Below, piece by piece: positions 45,773 through 58,000 of a stretch of DNA of 64,000 nt. The notes beneath the pieces were generated by a model. The model made no database searches, had not been told where the DNA came from, and worked only from the letters and a program-made list of their open reading frames with translations. Every line of letters begins with the position of its first letter. Position 1 is the first letter of the stretch. Position numbers and translations under genes: made by a program. The stretch spans positions 1-64,000 of the forward strand of contig WEDG01001016.1 of assembly GCA_017591395.1 (NCBI GenBank), in the 5' to 3' direction. Source of the stretch: Schistocephalus solidus (lineage: Eukaryota > Platyhelminthes > Cestoda > Diphyllobothriidea > Diphyllobothriidae).

Positions 45773-47398
45773 CATTTTCTAAAGACACTGTCAATAGATG
45801 CGTTGATAAAATCAACACTGATCTACTTATGCTCTCACGATGGAGCTGTACTTGGCAGATGAAATTTTCTCCATCCAAGAGCAGTTTCATGTGTTTTGGC
45901 CCCGCCAAGCTTCCTGTACCCCTCGTATTTAAAAATAGTACACTTTTAGAACGATCAACCATAAAAGACTTAGGTCTAAGGTACACGAATAAGCTAGCAT
46001 TATCGCCTCATGCAGATCGAATTTCTGCAAAGGCTGCACTGATATGTGGTTTTATATAACATAATTTCCTTCTTCTGGAAATAAAGTTAAACCTATACCG
46101 CATGTTTGTTCTTCCTTTCCTAGAATACTGCTGTCCCCTCTTTGGGCTGATGAATGCCTCTGACCGCAGTAAGATTTAAAAAGTTCAGAGGGTTTTCACT
46201 TGAAGACTATTTTCTCTTCCTGGATCCAGTATCTCTTATACGGATAGATGCCAGTTAGCAAACATTAAATTTCTGTGGGTTAGAAGACTCGAAGCCGGTC
46301 TCTGCTTCCTGTTACGCGTTAACTTTAGCCCAAATCTCCCACGAATTAACACTCTCACTCCTGTTGATCGACCCTATGCAACTCGTAATTCCTCCATGAT
46401 CATTCCGCCACCCCTTAGCTCCACAACTAACCGTTCTCAGTTTTTTGCCTCCAAATATGCTTTTATATGGAATAATCTTCCACTGCAGATTAGTTTGTCG
46501 TCCATATTAGCTATTTTGAAAACCAAATTACGCAAACATTTAACTTTGGAAGATCTAAAGTCCTTATTGTCTGTTTCCTTCCCGAACTCGCAACTTTTGG
46601 ATTTTGAAAAGGGTCCTCCTGGTATTTGAGGCAGCTCCCTTGATATTATGTTGGTCTCTAATTATATATCCATCATCCTCTACAGAGTCAATCTTTGCAT
46701 TCACTTTTTCTTCCCCTCCTTTTAAACTAACATCGCCAACTCTTGACAACCTTGATAATTTCCTCCGAATTTGCAACCCTGACGATAGTCTCCAGGTTCT
46801 GTTGATGATCGGGGCGGGTTCTGATAGTTTTATCTCTTTGATTTGTGGACTATGCAGTCAGCAAGGTCGCATCTTGATGATGATCTCGTGACCTCTACTG
46901 TCCCCTCTTCGTTTGGACCCTGTTTTCCACGATAAGTTCCTCCTCTCTCCCCTCAACTGGTGGTTAAAAGCAGTAGCTCTGACTGCTATATTATCTTTCA
47001 CCCGACAAGAAGCTTTCCGAACCCTCATACGTTGTCAGCAACATCACAATGCTATCCCATTGCATTTAGCTATTCATTTTTAAGTGAAGTAGTTTTTTCT
47101 TCTATTTTTTTTAAAAAAATGGCGACTCGCCGAACTCCGCCTCCGATTTAACCCTAGGAATTTTTTTATTGCTTCTTTTCCAGTTCACCATATATGCCAA
47201 AGATTGTTGAACTTTTGTTTTAAAAATGGCAAATCGTTTTGAATCGGATATGTTTACCATACCACTCATTTCTGATGTTCATATGGATGCTCACATAGTG
47301 CAGCAACTATCCAATTTGCATTTATTTAAACCACGGTACTAAGTTTGTCATGATGGGGCCCTCTGAGCCTTAAATATAAAATTTATTTATTTATTTAT
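45772..47398 (+). mobile_element. LINE 3' fragment nested in gypsy integrase, plus strand
   Basis: The fragment matches the 27-33 kb LINE from FSKDTVNRCVDKINTDLL to the 3' tail (TTTA repeats at 47380-47398). It is 5'-truncated. It is closely similar to the other copies, so it is probably younger than the gypsy element it interrupts. Confidence 0.88.
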
Positions 47399-47399
47399 T

Positions 47400-47906
47400 A
47401 GTAACTATACCACATGCAACCCCTTCGATAAAAAAGCAACACTGGTATATTGGCTGTCTCGTAGATTCAATTCAAACTTTTCACAACATGGTCAGAACAA
47501 AGCTTCAAGCTGCATACTCACACCAGTAGGACTATTATGACCATCTGGAACATGGGTCATAATACGAACCTGCCAATCGTGTTTGGCTACACAACGCCTG
47601 TCGCTCCGTAGTTTCCGCAAGTAAGTTCTATCACCAGTGGTCGGGACCCTGTATAGTTCTTCAACCACTTTCCAACTGCATCCGCCGCATCTGCTTCGAA
47701 TCCAACCCCTTCGGTCGACTACGTCAAATACATTTCAATCACTTTAAACCATGCGTCTCCCAATCTCCATCTATTCACCACCTCGCTCCCTCGAAATCTC
47801 ATTCACTTACACTCTTCTCAACTACTTATAATCGCACACAGTCCCACCACCACCCTCTTAACTCACTCCGTGCTGAGGACAGCGCTCGATCTCTTAACGG
47901 GGGCAG
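47400..47906 (+). pseudogene. Gypsy integrase C-terminus and polypurine tract
   Basis: The frame after the LINE reads TKLQAAYSHQ, then ANRVWLHNACRS and FYHQWSGPCIVLQPLSN, matching the C-terminal (GPY/F-type) part of gypsy integrases. A purine-rich ACGGGGGCAG immediately precedes the 3' LTR and is a polypurine-tract candidate. Confidence 0.7.
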
Positions 47907-48248
47907 TGTCATGAGATTATTCCCGATCAGCTAGCTTTAACCCATTTTAAACACTTTTATCGCTTTCAAATTGGACCTCGTGGTCCAAGAACCTCTCGGG
48001 TAATACAAATCAAGTTGAAAAGAACCATTTTATTCAATCATTCATTTCCCAGGCTGCCAGCTGCGTCCCTCCTTTAACCTTCTTATTATTAATCCCCCCT
48101 GCTATTGTATTGTTCAGTATTCGTTTCTTACTCGGTTATTGTTATATTTTCCCTTTATTCATACTGACATTATTATATCTTCTGACGTGAGATGCATGTG
48201 TATGTTACTCTTTGTGGCACCTATTAATCCAGTCCTTGTAAGTAGTCA
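47907..48248 (+). repeat. 3' LTR of the gypsy element
   Basis: Starts TGTCATGAGATT and ends ...TAGTCA; length 342 against 340 for the 5' copy. It shares the blocks listed for the 5' LTR. An extra TACTGACATTATTATATCTT segment is balanced by deletions elsewhere. Confidence 0.85.
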
Positions 48249-48643
48249 CTGGGCATAATTCTGGCAATTATTTGATTCCTCATGGAAAACGATGCACTCC
48301 AAATAAATTTTGGTACGTGACTTGGGCTTATACTGCTAGAATGTTTCGGTCATTTACACTTATTAGCACACAGTCTTCTCCAACACCGTGTGTAGATTTG
48401 TATATTCCTTTGTTTTTATTTTCTGCATAACAGGGAGGGCTGCCGAATAGATGTGGGCAAAATTAATTCATTTATCTTGGGGGGTTATTCAACATTCATT
48501 TGGCCAAACTTAACAGCTATCTGGGATTACTTATTGCAATCTTGACTAGAGTTGAGAGGTGAGAGCGAAAGAAACCATAGAACTTTAAATACACCACTTT
48601 CACGGAGGCGCCACTTTTGGTCTCATCTGCACGTCGTTTAAGG

Positions 48644-49138
48644 ATGCATCTTTTTATACGCCGACCTGACGGCTCGACGTTCTCCCTCTCTCGGGAACAT
48701 TCCGGTACTGTCCAGGACCTCAAAAATGAAATTCAGCGTCTGGAGGGCTTGCCTTTCGCAGCCCAGCGCCTGGCCCATAAAGGTGTCCCTCTTTCAGATG
48801 ATGCCGTTCTTGGTGATCTCCTGGATTCAGACATCGCCAACGTCGAATTAAACGTTGAACTGTTGGGAGGTGCCAAAAAGAGGAAGAAGAAGGTCTATAC
48901 CACTCCCAAGAAGACCAAACGAAAGCTGAAGAAGATAAAGCTAGCTGCTCTGAAGTTTTATAAGGTACTCGGTGTTTACGACTGTTAATTTGCGTAGGTT
49001 GACACGAACGGTAAAGTGACCCGGTTGAGGCGCGAGTGTCCTAACAAAGAGTGCGGAGCTGGAGTGTTCATGGCAAGCCACTTCGACCGGCATTACTGTG
49101 GAAAGTGCGGTTTAACCTACATGCACGAAAACAAGTAA
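48644..49138 (+). CDS. RPS27A: Ubiquitin-like/ribosomal protein eS27 (S27a) fusion
   Basis: Two exons (48644-48964 and 48998-49138), split by a 33-nt GT-AG intron, encode 153 residues. Residues 1-76 are a ubiquitin-like domain of exactly ubiquitin length ending in LLGG; residues 77-153 are S27a. The S27a part starts [14 protein letters not shown] and has a zinc finger C-x4-C-x14-C-x2-C (ECPNKEC ... YCGKC). It is a component of the small ribosomal subunit; cleavage after Gly76 would release the ribosomal protein. The ubiquitin-like part is strongly diverged: Ile44 is Ala, Lys48 is Val, Lys63 is Asp, Arg74 is Leu, and the only lysines are at 27 and 46. AATAAA lies at 49146-49151, just after the stop. 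The gene is complete and apparently functional, since the ribosomal part is conserved. Confidence 0.93.
48965..48997 (+). other. 33-nt spliceosomal intron in the S27a gene
   Basis: GTACTC at the donor and TTTGCGTAG at the acceptor. Removing it joins KFYK to [12 protein letters not shown] in frame (phase 0), exactly at the conserved KVDENGK-type junction of S27a. Read-through would hit a TAA in the intron. Confidence 0.92.
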
Positions 49139-49145
49139 TTTTGTG

Positions 49146-49151
49146 AATAAA
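49146..49151 (+). terminator. Polyadenylation signal of the S27a gene
   Basis: A canonical AATAAA eight bases after the TAA, so the 3' UTR is very short. Confidence 0.8.
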
Positions 49152-49164
49152 CTTCGGTAAAGAT

Positions 49165-52100
49165 GATGGTTTTTTTTGAGAGCTGGCAGTCAGCATTTGG
49201 TCCCCCTTCTCTCTACAGCCGTATAAATTCCTTGGCCCTCTATGTATTTGAAGAGCTTCTTGAGTCTAACCCCAGTTTTAACGTCCTTAACTGGTTTCTC
49301 CGTTGCGAGTCACTCGACTTGGCCTTTTTGGAGTAGTCGACGCTCTCCTCTTGTAGATCTGTTCTGCGTTCTTATTATGGGCTGTCAGTTTGGTTTTTTC
49401 CTGCCCATTATGGAGCCTAGCGTTGTGTTTATATAGGTTCATCCGCCGGAGGATTATTGTGTGATTCATGAGCCCCTTTCGCTGCTGCTTCGTGTAGTAG
49501 ACCAGACGTTGAAAGTTACCGGTAGAGCTTAGTCTCTTTATTGGTGCGCCGCAATTTGTTTGTCGGCTAACCTTGACAGCAATATCCGTACATTTTAATC
49601 TATTAATAGCATCGTAGACTGAAACCAACCTTTCACACATGTGGTCATCGCTTACAAGAATAGAATTTCATATACCCTGCCTTGTGTCCAGGAAACCTGC
49701 CTCCTAGCATGGCACCGTTCTAAAACTCGTGGTTGCCAATCGTTTTGCCCATTTGATAGATACAGCGAACCGACTGTGCTTCGGTATGGCTTAGACCACC
49801 AGCTCCGGTCCCTAAGCGGTAATTTCTAACTTTGTTCTACGTTTTAACCATATCGGAAACTGAACTACACTCGCATCTGTGCAGTTGACGCCTATACTTA
49901 ATTAATTGACTTTCGGATACCCTCCTCCATCTCTACAGAAAGTGCCTGTCCCCACTAATCTTGGGTTTTATTCAGGCGAAGTCCCCCCACTGAACATGGC
50001 ACTGCGCCCATAAACGGACAAATACCTTGCGGTTAACACGCGCACCTACTCTGTGATATAGGATCGGATCACCGGTTTTTTTGGTGGACGTGATATTTTT
50101 CGAAGTCATAGGCCGTTTTACTCAACCTCCTACCCCGCTAAGTAGTCGAATAGCCTGATAAATGTTAGGTCTGGAAGTACTGATCAATAGGGTTTACGAT
50201 GTGACCATGGTACTTGCGAGGGTTTAGCACGTGAATGTTCAATCGCTCCACTGTTTCCTTGAACGCGGCTATGGTGTCTTCAACAGCTATCGCACGACGT
50301 CCGGCCTGTGACAGCTTAGTATTGTTGGTTTGACCACGTTTTTCTGGAGCCCCACGATGCGGAACTGACCGCCCGCTTACGAGATCATATCTCCTGTTGA
50401 ATTTTGATTCGACTTACTTGTCCAGTTGTACAATTCATACACGGGGGCTTCCAGATGCTCCCTGCGAATGAAGACTCAAACGCCGTATCCGGTTACTGAC
50501 CGCTTGATATCGTGGCCTTTTTATTAAGGACTAGCCACATGCTCTTGGAAGTTTCCCCGAGGTCACCAGTCCTGACAACTCGAAGATAAATGATTGGTAC
50601 ATTAGCAATATCCTGAGTGGCACTAGAAGCTGTGCTGACTTATGCGTGAACTTTTAGATCTAGGTCGGTTCTGAACCTCAAAGTGGGGGTACCTGGCGTG
50701 ACCTAATATCATATGACTTCGTACATCAGGATATAACAGCCTGGGGAGGGGTGAGCGTCGTGGTCGGCCTACACAAGAAAAGAGATGAATGCCGCTGTTT
50801 GACTTTCCCGATCAAACTGGTTTGTAAGATAACGGCTGTGATTAAGGAGCAGTAACCGTCTACCCGAACGAGCAAAAGCTAAGCTGAAAACGGCTGTATA
50901 CCGTTGGGGGGCAACGCGGACTGAAAAAGCTATGCCTGCGGATTATTTTGCAAAAACTAGCTTGTCTAGCCGGCCGTATCTGCGCATGTGTGGATTGTCT
51001 GTTTATGAGTCCCAGGTCTTCATTCGTCCAATCTGACAGAATCTGGCAATCCGTCATTTTGGCCACAATCGCGTGGTGGGTGTACATCCTTGATATATTG
51101 GTCGCCAGTGTCTAATAGGCTTACAGCTGGTAAAAAAATATCCAGGATAGTAAGCTATCCTGACACATCTCAGTACGCACCAATAGCCAGTTGTTCCCTG
51201 AATTCAGTATGAACACGTATAGGCAGTTTTAGGATTATCGGCGGAAGCAACCATTTGCCGTCCATTCGTTCACCGGCAACGGAGCTTAAACTTGTGCAGG
51301 CTATAAAGGCAGAATTCGTTGAGCTTATCTTTTGGGGCGCTCTCGCGTGTTGGTTACATTATGCGAATCCGCGGACAGCCGTACGAAGACCAATGTCAAA
51401 CCTTGAAAGCAATCTAATAGTTCCCAAGTAGTGGAACAAGGGGCACCTGGACTGTACTTGGTATCGTGCACTGGATGCCTTAAGAAGATACAAGCTTTAC
51501 TGCTTAGGGATGCCTGTCGATGACACCACCCTAAGCGTTTATGTCACTTGTGCTAATAAATGGAAGCGGCGGGCTCTGGAATTGCTATGACACTGGAAGA
51601 AGACGTGTGGTACTTTCCCAAACCACGCTCGCGAGACTCAGTCTAGTGGCTTAAAACGACCACGGATATTTTTACGTGGGCCAAACCAAGTCTACTGAGG
51701 TCTTCTGTGAATCGTAGTCCGATCAAAAACGAGGTAACAAGACAACCCCGGACGCGGGCAGCTAAACATAGATATGGTAACTCTGGACGTCTACAGGTCG
51801 ACGCCCCTGCGAGTTACTTGCGCCATGGTTCAATGACATGCAACCGATGAACAAGCTCAGCGATCTCTGTTCTGCTTGCCCAACACTAAGACCGTTTGGA
51901 TATAGTAAATAATTACGAAGAAAGCCCGTGGGTAAACACAGCAGTACTGATGAACCAGATTTACCGATAATTACCACGCCCATCACTAAAATCGCAATAA
52001 ATAACGACTTGGGCGCAGGCGTCTGGACCATCACCGCACGAAGTCCGACGGATGGTAGTGAGTGGGGGCTGTCATTTATTTTATATGCGGTGGTTTATCA

Positions 52101-53460
52101 ATGATATCCTAGAAATATTGTACCTCACAGCATCCGGTACATTGATCTGCTGCTGTATCCGACGGTGGATTTGCAGGTGAATCCGAAACGTGAGGCAGAT
52201 AAGATTATCCACCAAAGAAGTATTACCGATAAAGACTAGTCTTATCTCCCGAAACCACCCTACTTTAAGCTCAAAAACTGGCAGTGACAGTTATGAAGCT
52301 AAGGACGATATCTAAATCCGAAAGGCGGCCAGTTATCGGTTATTCACGTAGGTCAGCGGAAAAAGATCAAAGAAATAGCGCACAATTTATTTCTATTCAT
52401 TGTAACGAAAGAGCGCAAAATAATTGATGGAAAAAAAACAAAGTCAAATAATGAGATTACCGCATGCATCGGGGCACGGATGCAGATGAGGGCTGGAAAA
52501 CAAAATAAAACACGAACTTAAGAAAATGAGGCTTATACCTAAAAATTAACTTAAGGTTGAGGTTGAGAAATCCCCAGAGACCCGCAGGGATGACCTATCC
52601 GTTGCATATGGCAAAGCGTGGACTGGGTCTCCGACTTTGATTTTTCAGTAAATTCAAGTCTGGATGAAATTTGCTGCAGAGCATTCTTCACACACCTGCA
52701 TGGTAAAGATAATTCGAACAAAATGGAACGCCTGTGGGCTAGGTAGGCTGAGTGCACGAGATATGTATCCGTACCTAAAATGTCAACTGCGGTCAAGAAT
52801 GGACTACGAGATGGCAACGCGAGCATCAGCAAAGAACTAGAATGAGTTCTTTTAGGGGTATGTTTCCCACTCAGAAAACAAATGGAAGCGTTTTTCACTC
52901 ACCAGAATGCGCTAGTAACCACGGCTTAATAGACTAGATTCGTGAGACTTATCGGTCTTATAATGGGTCCGCTCTACAGTCAGCCCGCACGACAAATCTG
53001 CTCGCTGAGGCCCGAAACCCCTCTTTTAAATGTGACTCGTACGGGGATCCAGGAACTAGCGCCTGCCGTGCGCGTAGACGTGGTTCCAACCTCCTAAGCC
53101 GCTGCATCAGCGCACACCCCCAGGCTTCCCGTCATTGGAGCATAGATGGTCAACCAGCATAAACTTATTCATATGATGAGGTGGCAGAGAGTTCGGTCGA
53201 TTCACCATTGTCAATGCATTAACTGCGGTTAAACGAACAAAGTATGCTACAACGGTGGGGGCTGCAATTACGTTGGGCCGGGACGATTCAAAAACTGAAC
53301 GGCTAACACATGAGGCGTGGCATCAATTAACAGGCATCATGACCTTCCTGCAGCTTATATTGCGTCATTACATACAAGATGGCCACGCAGAACTTAAGAA
53401 AGCCACACAGACAACCCAGGAGCGATCTCAACCGTCGAAGAAAAAGGGCCACAAGATCGA
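49165..53460. other. 4.3 kb without a recognisable gene
   Basis: Several open frames occur, the largest at 49287-49640 (minus, 117 codons, Lys/Arg/Asn-rich) and 52551-52898 (minus, 115 codons). None has a family motif, repeat match or splice-linked neighbour. Lengths are within what chance gives at this composition. A minus frame at 51762-52034 begins with a hydrophobic stretch but has no other support. Confidence 0.5.
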
Positions 53461-53477
53461 AAAACAATGAGAGAGGC

Positions 53478-53690
53478 TCAACTGCTCTCCTCTACGAATC
53501 GAAGGGATGACTCATAAAGCACGCAGCTAACCTGCCCGCCAAACGTCATCCAAAGGGCCGAGACATTGAATAAAAAATCGATCGGCTCGGGGTCAACAAA
53601 CAGGTAACGGCACGCCTTGTTCCGGTTCTGTTCGAGTAACTGCAACTGACGCCTTGACAACGGTGAGCGACTGAACTCTCCAAAACGTCA
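53478..53690 (-). CDS. Possible coding exon, unrecognised
   Basis: The minus-strand frame reads RRQLQLLEQNRNKACRYLF, then VDPEPIDFLFNVSALWMTF, and meets a CAG/GTTAGC donor near 53535. It looks protein-like but has a weak acceptor, no identified partner exon and no family I recognise. It lies downstream of the stop of the minus-strand membrane gene, so it would belong to a different gene. It could be chance. Confidence 0.25.
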
Positions 53691-54553
53691 GCAGATGAAT
53701 AAACCTTTTCGAGTGAACCCGTCTTCTTTTTCAATTATCTGCCAAAGTACTTGTCCACGCCAGCTGGGAACCTGAAAAGAGCCGATGACGGGGTGACGAA
53801 TTATCGCAAGTTACTGACCACACCCACGAAACGGGCCATAAGTTCACCTTCGCAGTCGTCAAGATAATCACCTACACGGGAAACAAAACAGGCCGATAAT
53901 TGATTGAAGCCTGGTCCACGGACGGAAATAGATCAATCGATCCATCGATTTGGCACCGGCGTACAGAACTCTGCGCAGTCACGCCCAGACTTACGCCAGT
54001 GATAATTTATTGGTTTGTACCCCCTATAAGTGTCGCCCTTTTCATTACGCTATCTCTGAAGATGGACTCTTCAAGAGTTTGAAAGCTCAAAATAATTAAA
54101 AAAATTGTTCCGGTGCTCGAACGGACGTCACCTTTGCTCATGCAATCTCCTGGGACTCTAACCTTCGCATTCATTCATCACGATGATTGTGTAGGAGGGT
54201 CAAAACTGGCTGTATATAAAATTCACACTGACAGTATACTCTGCCTATAGGTACCGATTCTTGTGGGCTAAATCTGAAGGTAAGAAAACATCAATTCAGC
54301 CAACAGCTGCTTAAGTGGGTATGCATTTGTTATACGGTACACCCTGTATAATAGAACCCACAGTCGATTTTGAGTTCCAATCGATGTACACCCGCTTTCT
54401 GTGGCTTGTGACGTTTACGAGTGTCAGATAGACGCCATCCCAAACAGCAAACTTACGTCCGTCTTTAAACCTGTTTAGAAGAATCATTGGCCCTAGTTCT
54501 CATCAAAAAAAGAAAATACTAAGAGCAAAGGAGGACTGAAGGACCGTTTACCA

Positions 54554-55017
54554 TTAAAAGGAATCGGAGGAGGAGTCGGTTCCCAAAATGAGGATCGGGG
54601 AGTCATCGTCCTCCGTTCGCTGTGTCTCAGCGGTTGCTGATAAAGTTAAGGCCGCAGGGGACTCATGGACACTCTTGGGCAACTTGTCAGGGTCTTGGTC
54701 ATCCTCCTCAATCTCCTCCGCATGAACTGTTGTTTGCGTGGAGACGCTGACTCTGTGTGGACCTGAACCGGCGCCGCCAGGCACAAGATTGGAGAGGAAG
54801 GCAACGCAGGCAACAAACACGGTTTTGTGATAGCGAATCACGACGAAACAGAGGAGGCAGAGGTTGAAGATGAGCATCTCCACTACCATGAAGATTAAAC
54901 AAAACACCCAGGTGTGACTGTTTAGGATTTTGGTCAGCGGGTTGAAGACGGCATTGACAACCAACCGCGAGGAGTACCAGTGGAGGTGGTCAGCGGAGAG
55001 ATGCACTTCGGCGCGCA
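54554..55017 (-). CDS. Terminal exon of the membrane protein
   Basis: After CCGTCAG, the two bases TG complete a leucine codon and the frame runs 153 codons to TAA. It reads RAEVHLSADHLHWYSSRLVV, a pair of hydrophobic segments, then an acidic low-complexity tail (HAEEIEEDDQDPDKLPK and TQRTEDDDSPILIL). It is the longest open frame of the 49-64 kb region. No AATAAA is found close downstream. Confidence 0.55.
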
Positions 55018-58000
55018 CTGACGGTAGTTCCTACAGCAACCAATGTCGGGGCGTTAAATCGAATACAAGCAGGGCATGCAGACAGATGGCAGAAAGTCTA
55101 TCTGTATGCAAGCGGTGACCCCATAACGGGCTGCGTTGGACCAAAACGAGGGATCAGACTTGCACACAGCGCCTCAGTGCTCGCGCGAGTCCATAAATAC
55201 CACCTTACATGTATGTGGTTCACCTTAATCGCAAGCTTTCACGTCGCGTCAGCAACCAAGGCACCCAACTCATAATTCGTTGGTTGGCAGGCTCGGATAA
55301 TGATAACGACACTGGGAAAACCAGCCCCATAGCACATCGCTGCATTCTTAATTATAAAAAATCTGACGCACTCGGATCTATTAGGACGCATAAAAGTCAT
55401 AGCCTAGAAGGTTCTCGACAGAATGGAGAGCTCTGTCCTACTCAGGAGTGAGATTCAGGATGCAATGGCTCCTTCAGGAGGCAGCCCTTACGGCATTCTA
55501 AATGATGTGAGATCCGAGCTGCTCTTATTGCAGCCTGACACTTACAGTAGAGACCAGGATCGTGTGTGGCATGCATAGACGAGCTGTTTAACTTTATCAT
55601 CCACTGGGTCCGCGTCCATCCCCGACACTTTGACACTGCTCCGTAGTCTAGGCCAAGTCAGTTCGGTGACTGAACAGCCAAGAGTCCCACGCGCTTCTAT
55701 AAATCGACTGTGTCTCTAAGACAACTTACCGCGTCATAAGACCATTGGGGCTTGGCACCGTCCACCGGCTGAAGTTAACCATCTGAAATTTGATTACGAA
55801 TCTCAAACCCCTCATCCTCCCCATTTACGCGGTGAATTGACAAGCGCCACCTAACTGGTTTAATTCAACTCTTGCAAAGTTAACTACCTCGGAGATACTG
55901 ACAAAAAACAACAGACTTGTTTTAGAGGATACAAAAGGTCAGCGAGGAGTAGGGAATCTTTGGTTTTGGAAGCAGTTAACTGCGAATATGCTGGACATCG
56001 TGGGCTCCACAACTTTGCGGGCCTAGGGACTGTGATTTGCACGCGAATTAATTTATAGTGATTGCAGACTTGTGCAATCTCTCCTCCCTCGACCGCCTGA
56101 GCTCGGTGTCAAGATGAGGTCGGGAAGACCGGAGGCGGGATAGGGAGCAGCGACCAACAAGGTCAAATGGCCCGTCTACGCGAGCCACACACGCTTAGGC
56201 CGTGCACGATAAACCCGAGTTTCACAGAAACAAGGGTCTGCTCGGATTTCAAGCAGGTGGGAGTGCCATAGAGACCACATTAAAAAGAAGCCATTACCGC
56301 TTGAGGTTCCATATTGATAGAACCGATTTAGCCCATCAGTTGGCAGTCTTCCAAGCCACGGCTTTTAGCGCGCCGTGATAGTTTAAAAGTACGTCAATTG
56401 TTTTTAGTGATGAATTTGAGCTGTGTCGTAAGAATGGAGTCCACAAAGTCGACCTCCTTTTCTCTTCCCTCTCCCCGACATCAACCCACTGTCACAATAG
56501 GTCTACTAAATTGGGGACGCCGAATAAACCTTACGCAGCCCAAGTAATGGCAAGTACATGTACCGTAAAATGAGCTGACAGGAGCCGAATACAACGAAAA
56601 GACTTCCTTCCAATAAAAAAAGCTTTGGTAGGCTTACCCAGTTATCTACAAAGGCTTCGTGTAGTCTTATTACCAATTGCTGCTCCTTCCGCCAAATGCG
56701 AAAGAGGTAGAAGGGGGAGAACATCAGTGTGTCCATTAAGTCAATTATTGACGGTTGGTAAACTGGAAGGAACTAAAATAAAAGTAAAAGAGGGTAAAAC
56801 AGCCGAACACGAAAATATAATTTAATTTTAAGTTGAATAAGGCCCCCAGACCAGCACCGCAAGGCGGAAACGTAGTGCCGGATGAGTCAAAGTACATCAA
56901 TCGCCGCGCTGTATCAGCTGATTAGAAAATGAAAGCAAACTATGAGGCCATAACAAATGTTATGCGTGCGTTGCCTAAAATGGGATAGGTTAGTAGCAGG
57001 ACAGTTCCAAACCAGGGACAATTTGCTGACGGAAGTACATGGCATAGCACCGTGGTATCAGTGAAGCTCGAAGTGAGCCATTCGACGACATTGAAGCAAA
57101 TGCTCAAAAAGAGACGGTGACGTCATCGTTGGGTCCGATCTGCAGTTGAATCGGTAAGAAAAAAGAGGACCAAGAAGTTTTGAAAGCCCCTTAGACTTTG
57201 CGGCGCACTGCGGACAGCTGTGTGGGTTTGTGTACTGTCTCCACCAGGAGCTGAGCACTGCTTATCCCCTTTTGTAACGTCAGTGTGTGCGCATGGGCAC
57301 TTCTGTCACCATAATCAAAGCTTACGGACGAAGGAACGGGCAAAAAGTTTTTGCTTGGGTAGGCCGTGTTCACCCAACGTTAGCATTCTTAATCTAACAG
57401 CGGCCAACGTGGTCAATTTGTCCAGCGATTGGCGGCCACGAGTCTTAGTCACCAAATCCTCCTCTTCGTCCAGAAGCAGAGGAGTTGGGGGTTCAGGCCT
57501 AGTGTCCAGGACACCAATAGAGCAGGCATACCACCATCCAGTAAACGGTAAAAAATCGTCGGTCCTAACTTAAACGAAGCTCGGAATGCTGGAGACGCGG
57601 CAAGGATTTGTGACCATGGAGGAAATTTAATCTTGCAAAGGTGGTAGGTTTGGGTTGGCTACTGGTATTTGCGACGACTTTCAAATGTGAGCTGAATTGG
57701 ATACCATTTGCTGGTACCGTTTGTGGTGAACTTTTCCAACCACAACAGTAATCGCTAGATGAGATGTATTAAAAAACTTTCCAATGGGTGATCCCACCGT
57801 CCGATGAAATAAGAGTTGTAGATGTAGGACACATGCATAGAAGGGTTGCCTCTCACCGAGTGAACGTGCGGCTTCTACGACGGTTACTAATTTAACTGAC
57901 CTATGGGAGGCCTCTAGTCAGCCACCCTTTAACGCCATACGCTTAATTAATATTTTTGACTCAATTGCGAAGAACTCAGCGGCCTCGGTGGGATCTGAAG

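Larger units (their letters stand above)
35910..48248 (+). mobile_element. Ty3/gypsy LTR retrotransposon split by nested insertions
   Basis: Matching LTRs lie at 35910-36249 and 47907-48248. Between them are recognisable parts, in gypsy order: gag (36343-36600 and about 38375-38620), a CCHC-like knuckle and aspartic protease (39.65-39.9 kb), reverse transcriptase (40.3-40.83 and 44.22-44.65 kb), RNase H remnants, and integrase (45.05-45.77 and 47.4-47.9 kb). Three LINE segments and several copies of the unnamed repeat occupy the gaps. Stops and frameshifts occur throughout, and the RT YxDD box is mutated. No envelope-like gene is seen. No perfect target-site duplication is evident. Intact family members would be about 5-6 kb, so more than half of the span is later insertions. 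Confidence 0.88.

Noticed and set aside
35905..48254. Target-site duplication around the gypsy LTRs
   Set aside because: The five bases left of 35910 (AGTGC) do not match those right of 48248 (CTGGG), so none is claimed.
49287..49640. 117-codon minus frame next to the S27a gene
   Set aside because: Basic, Asn-rich, without motif or splice partner; length is compatible with chance. A retroelement origin is possible but unsupported.
52551..52898. 115-codon minus frame
   Set aside because: No domain, no splice-linked neighbour; within chance expectation for this length of sequence.
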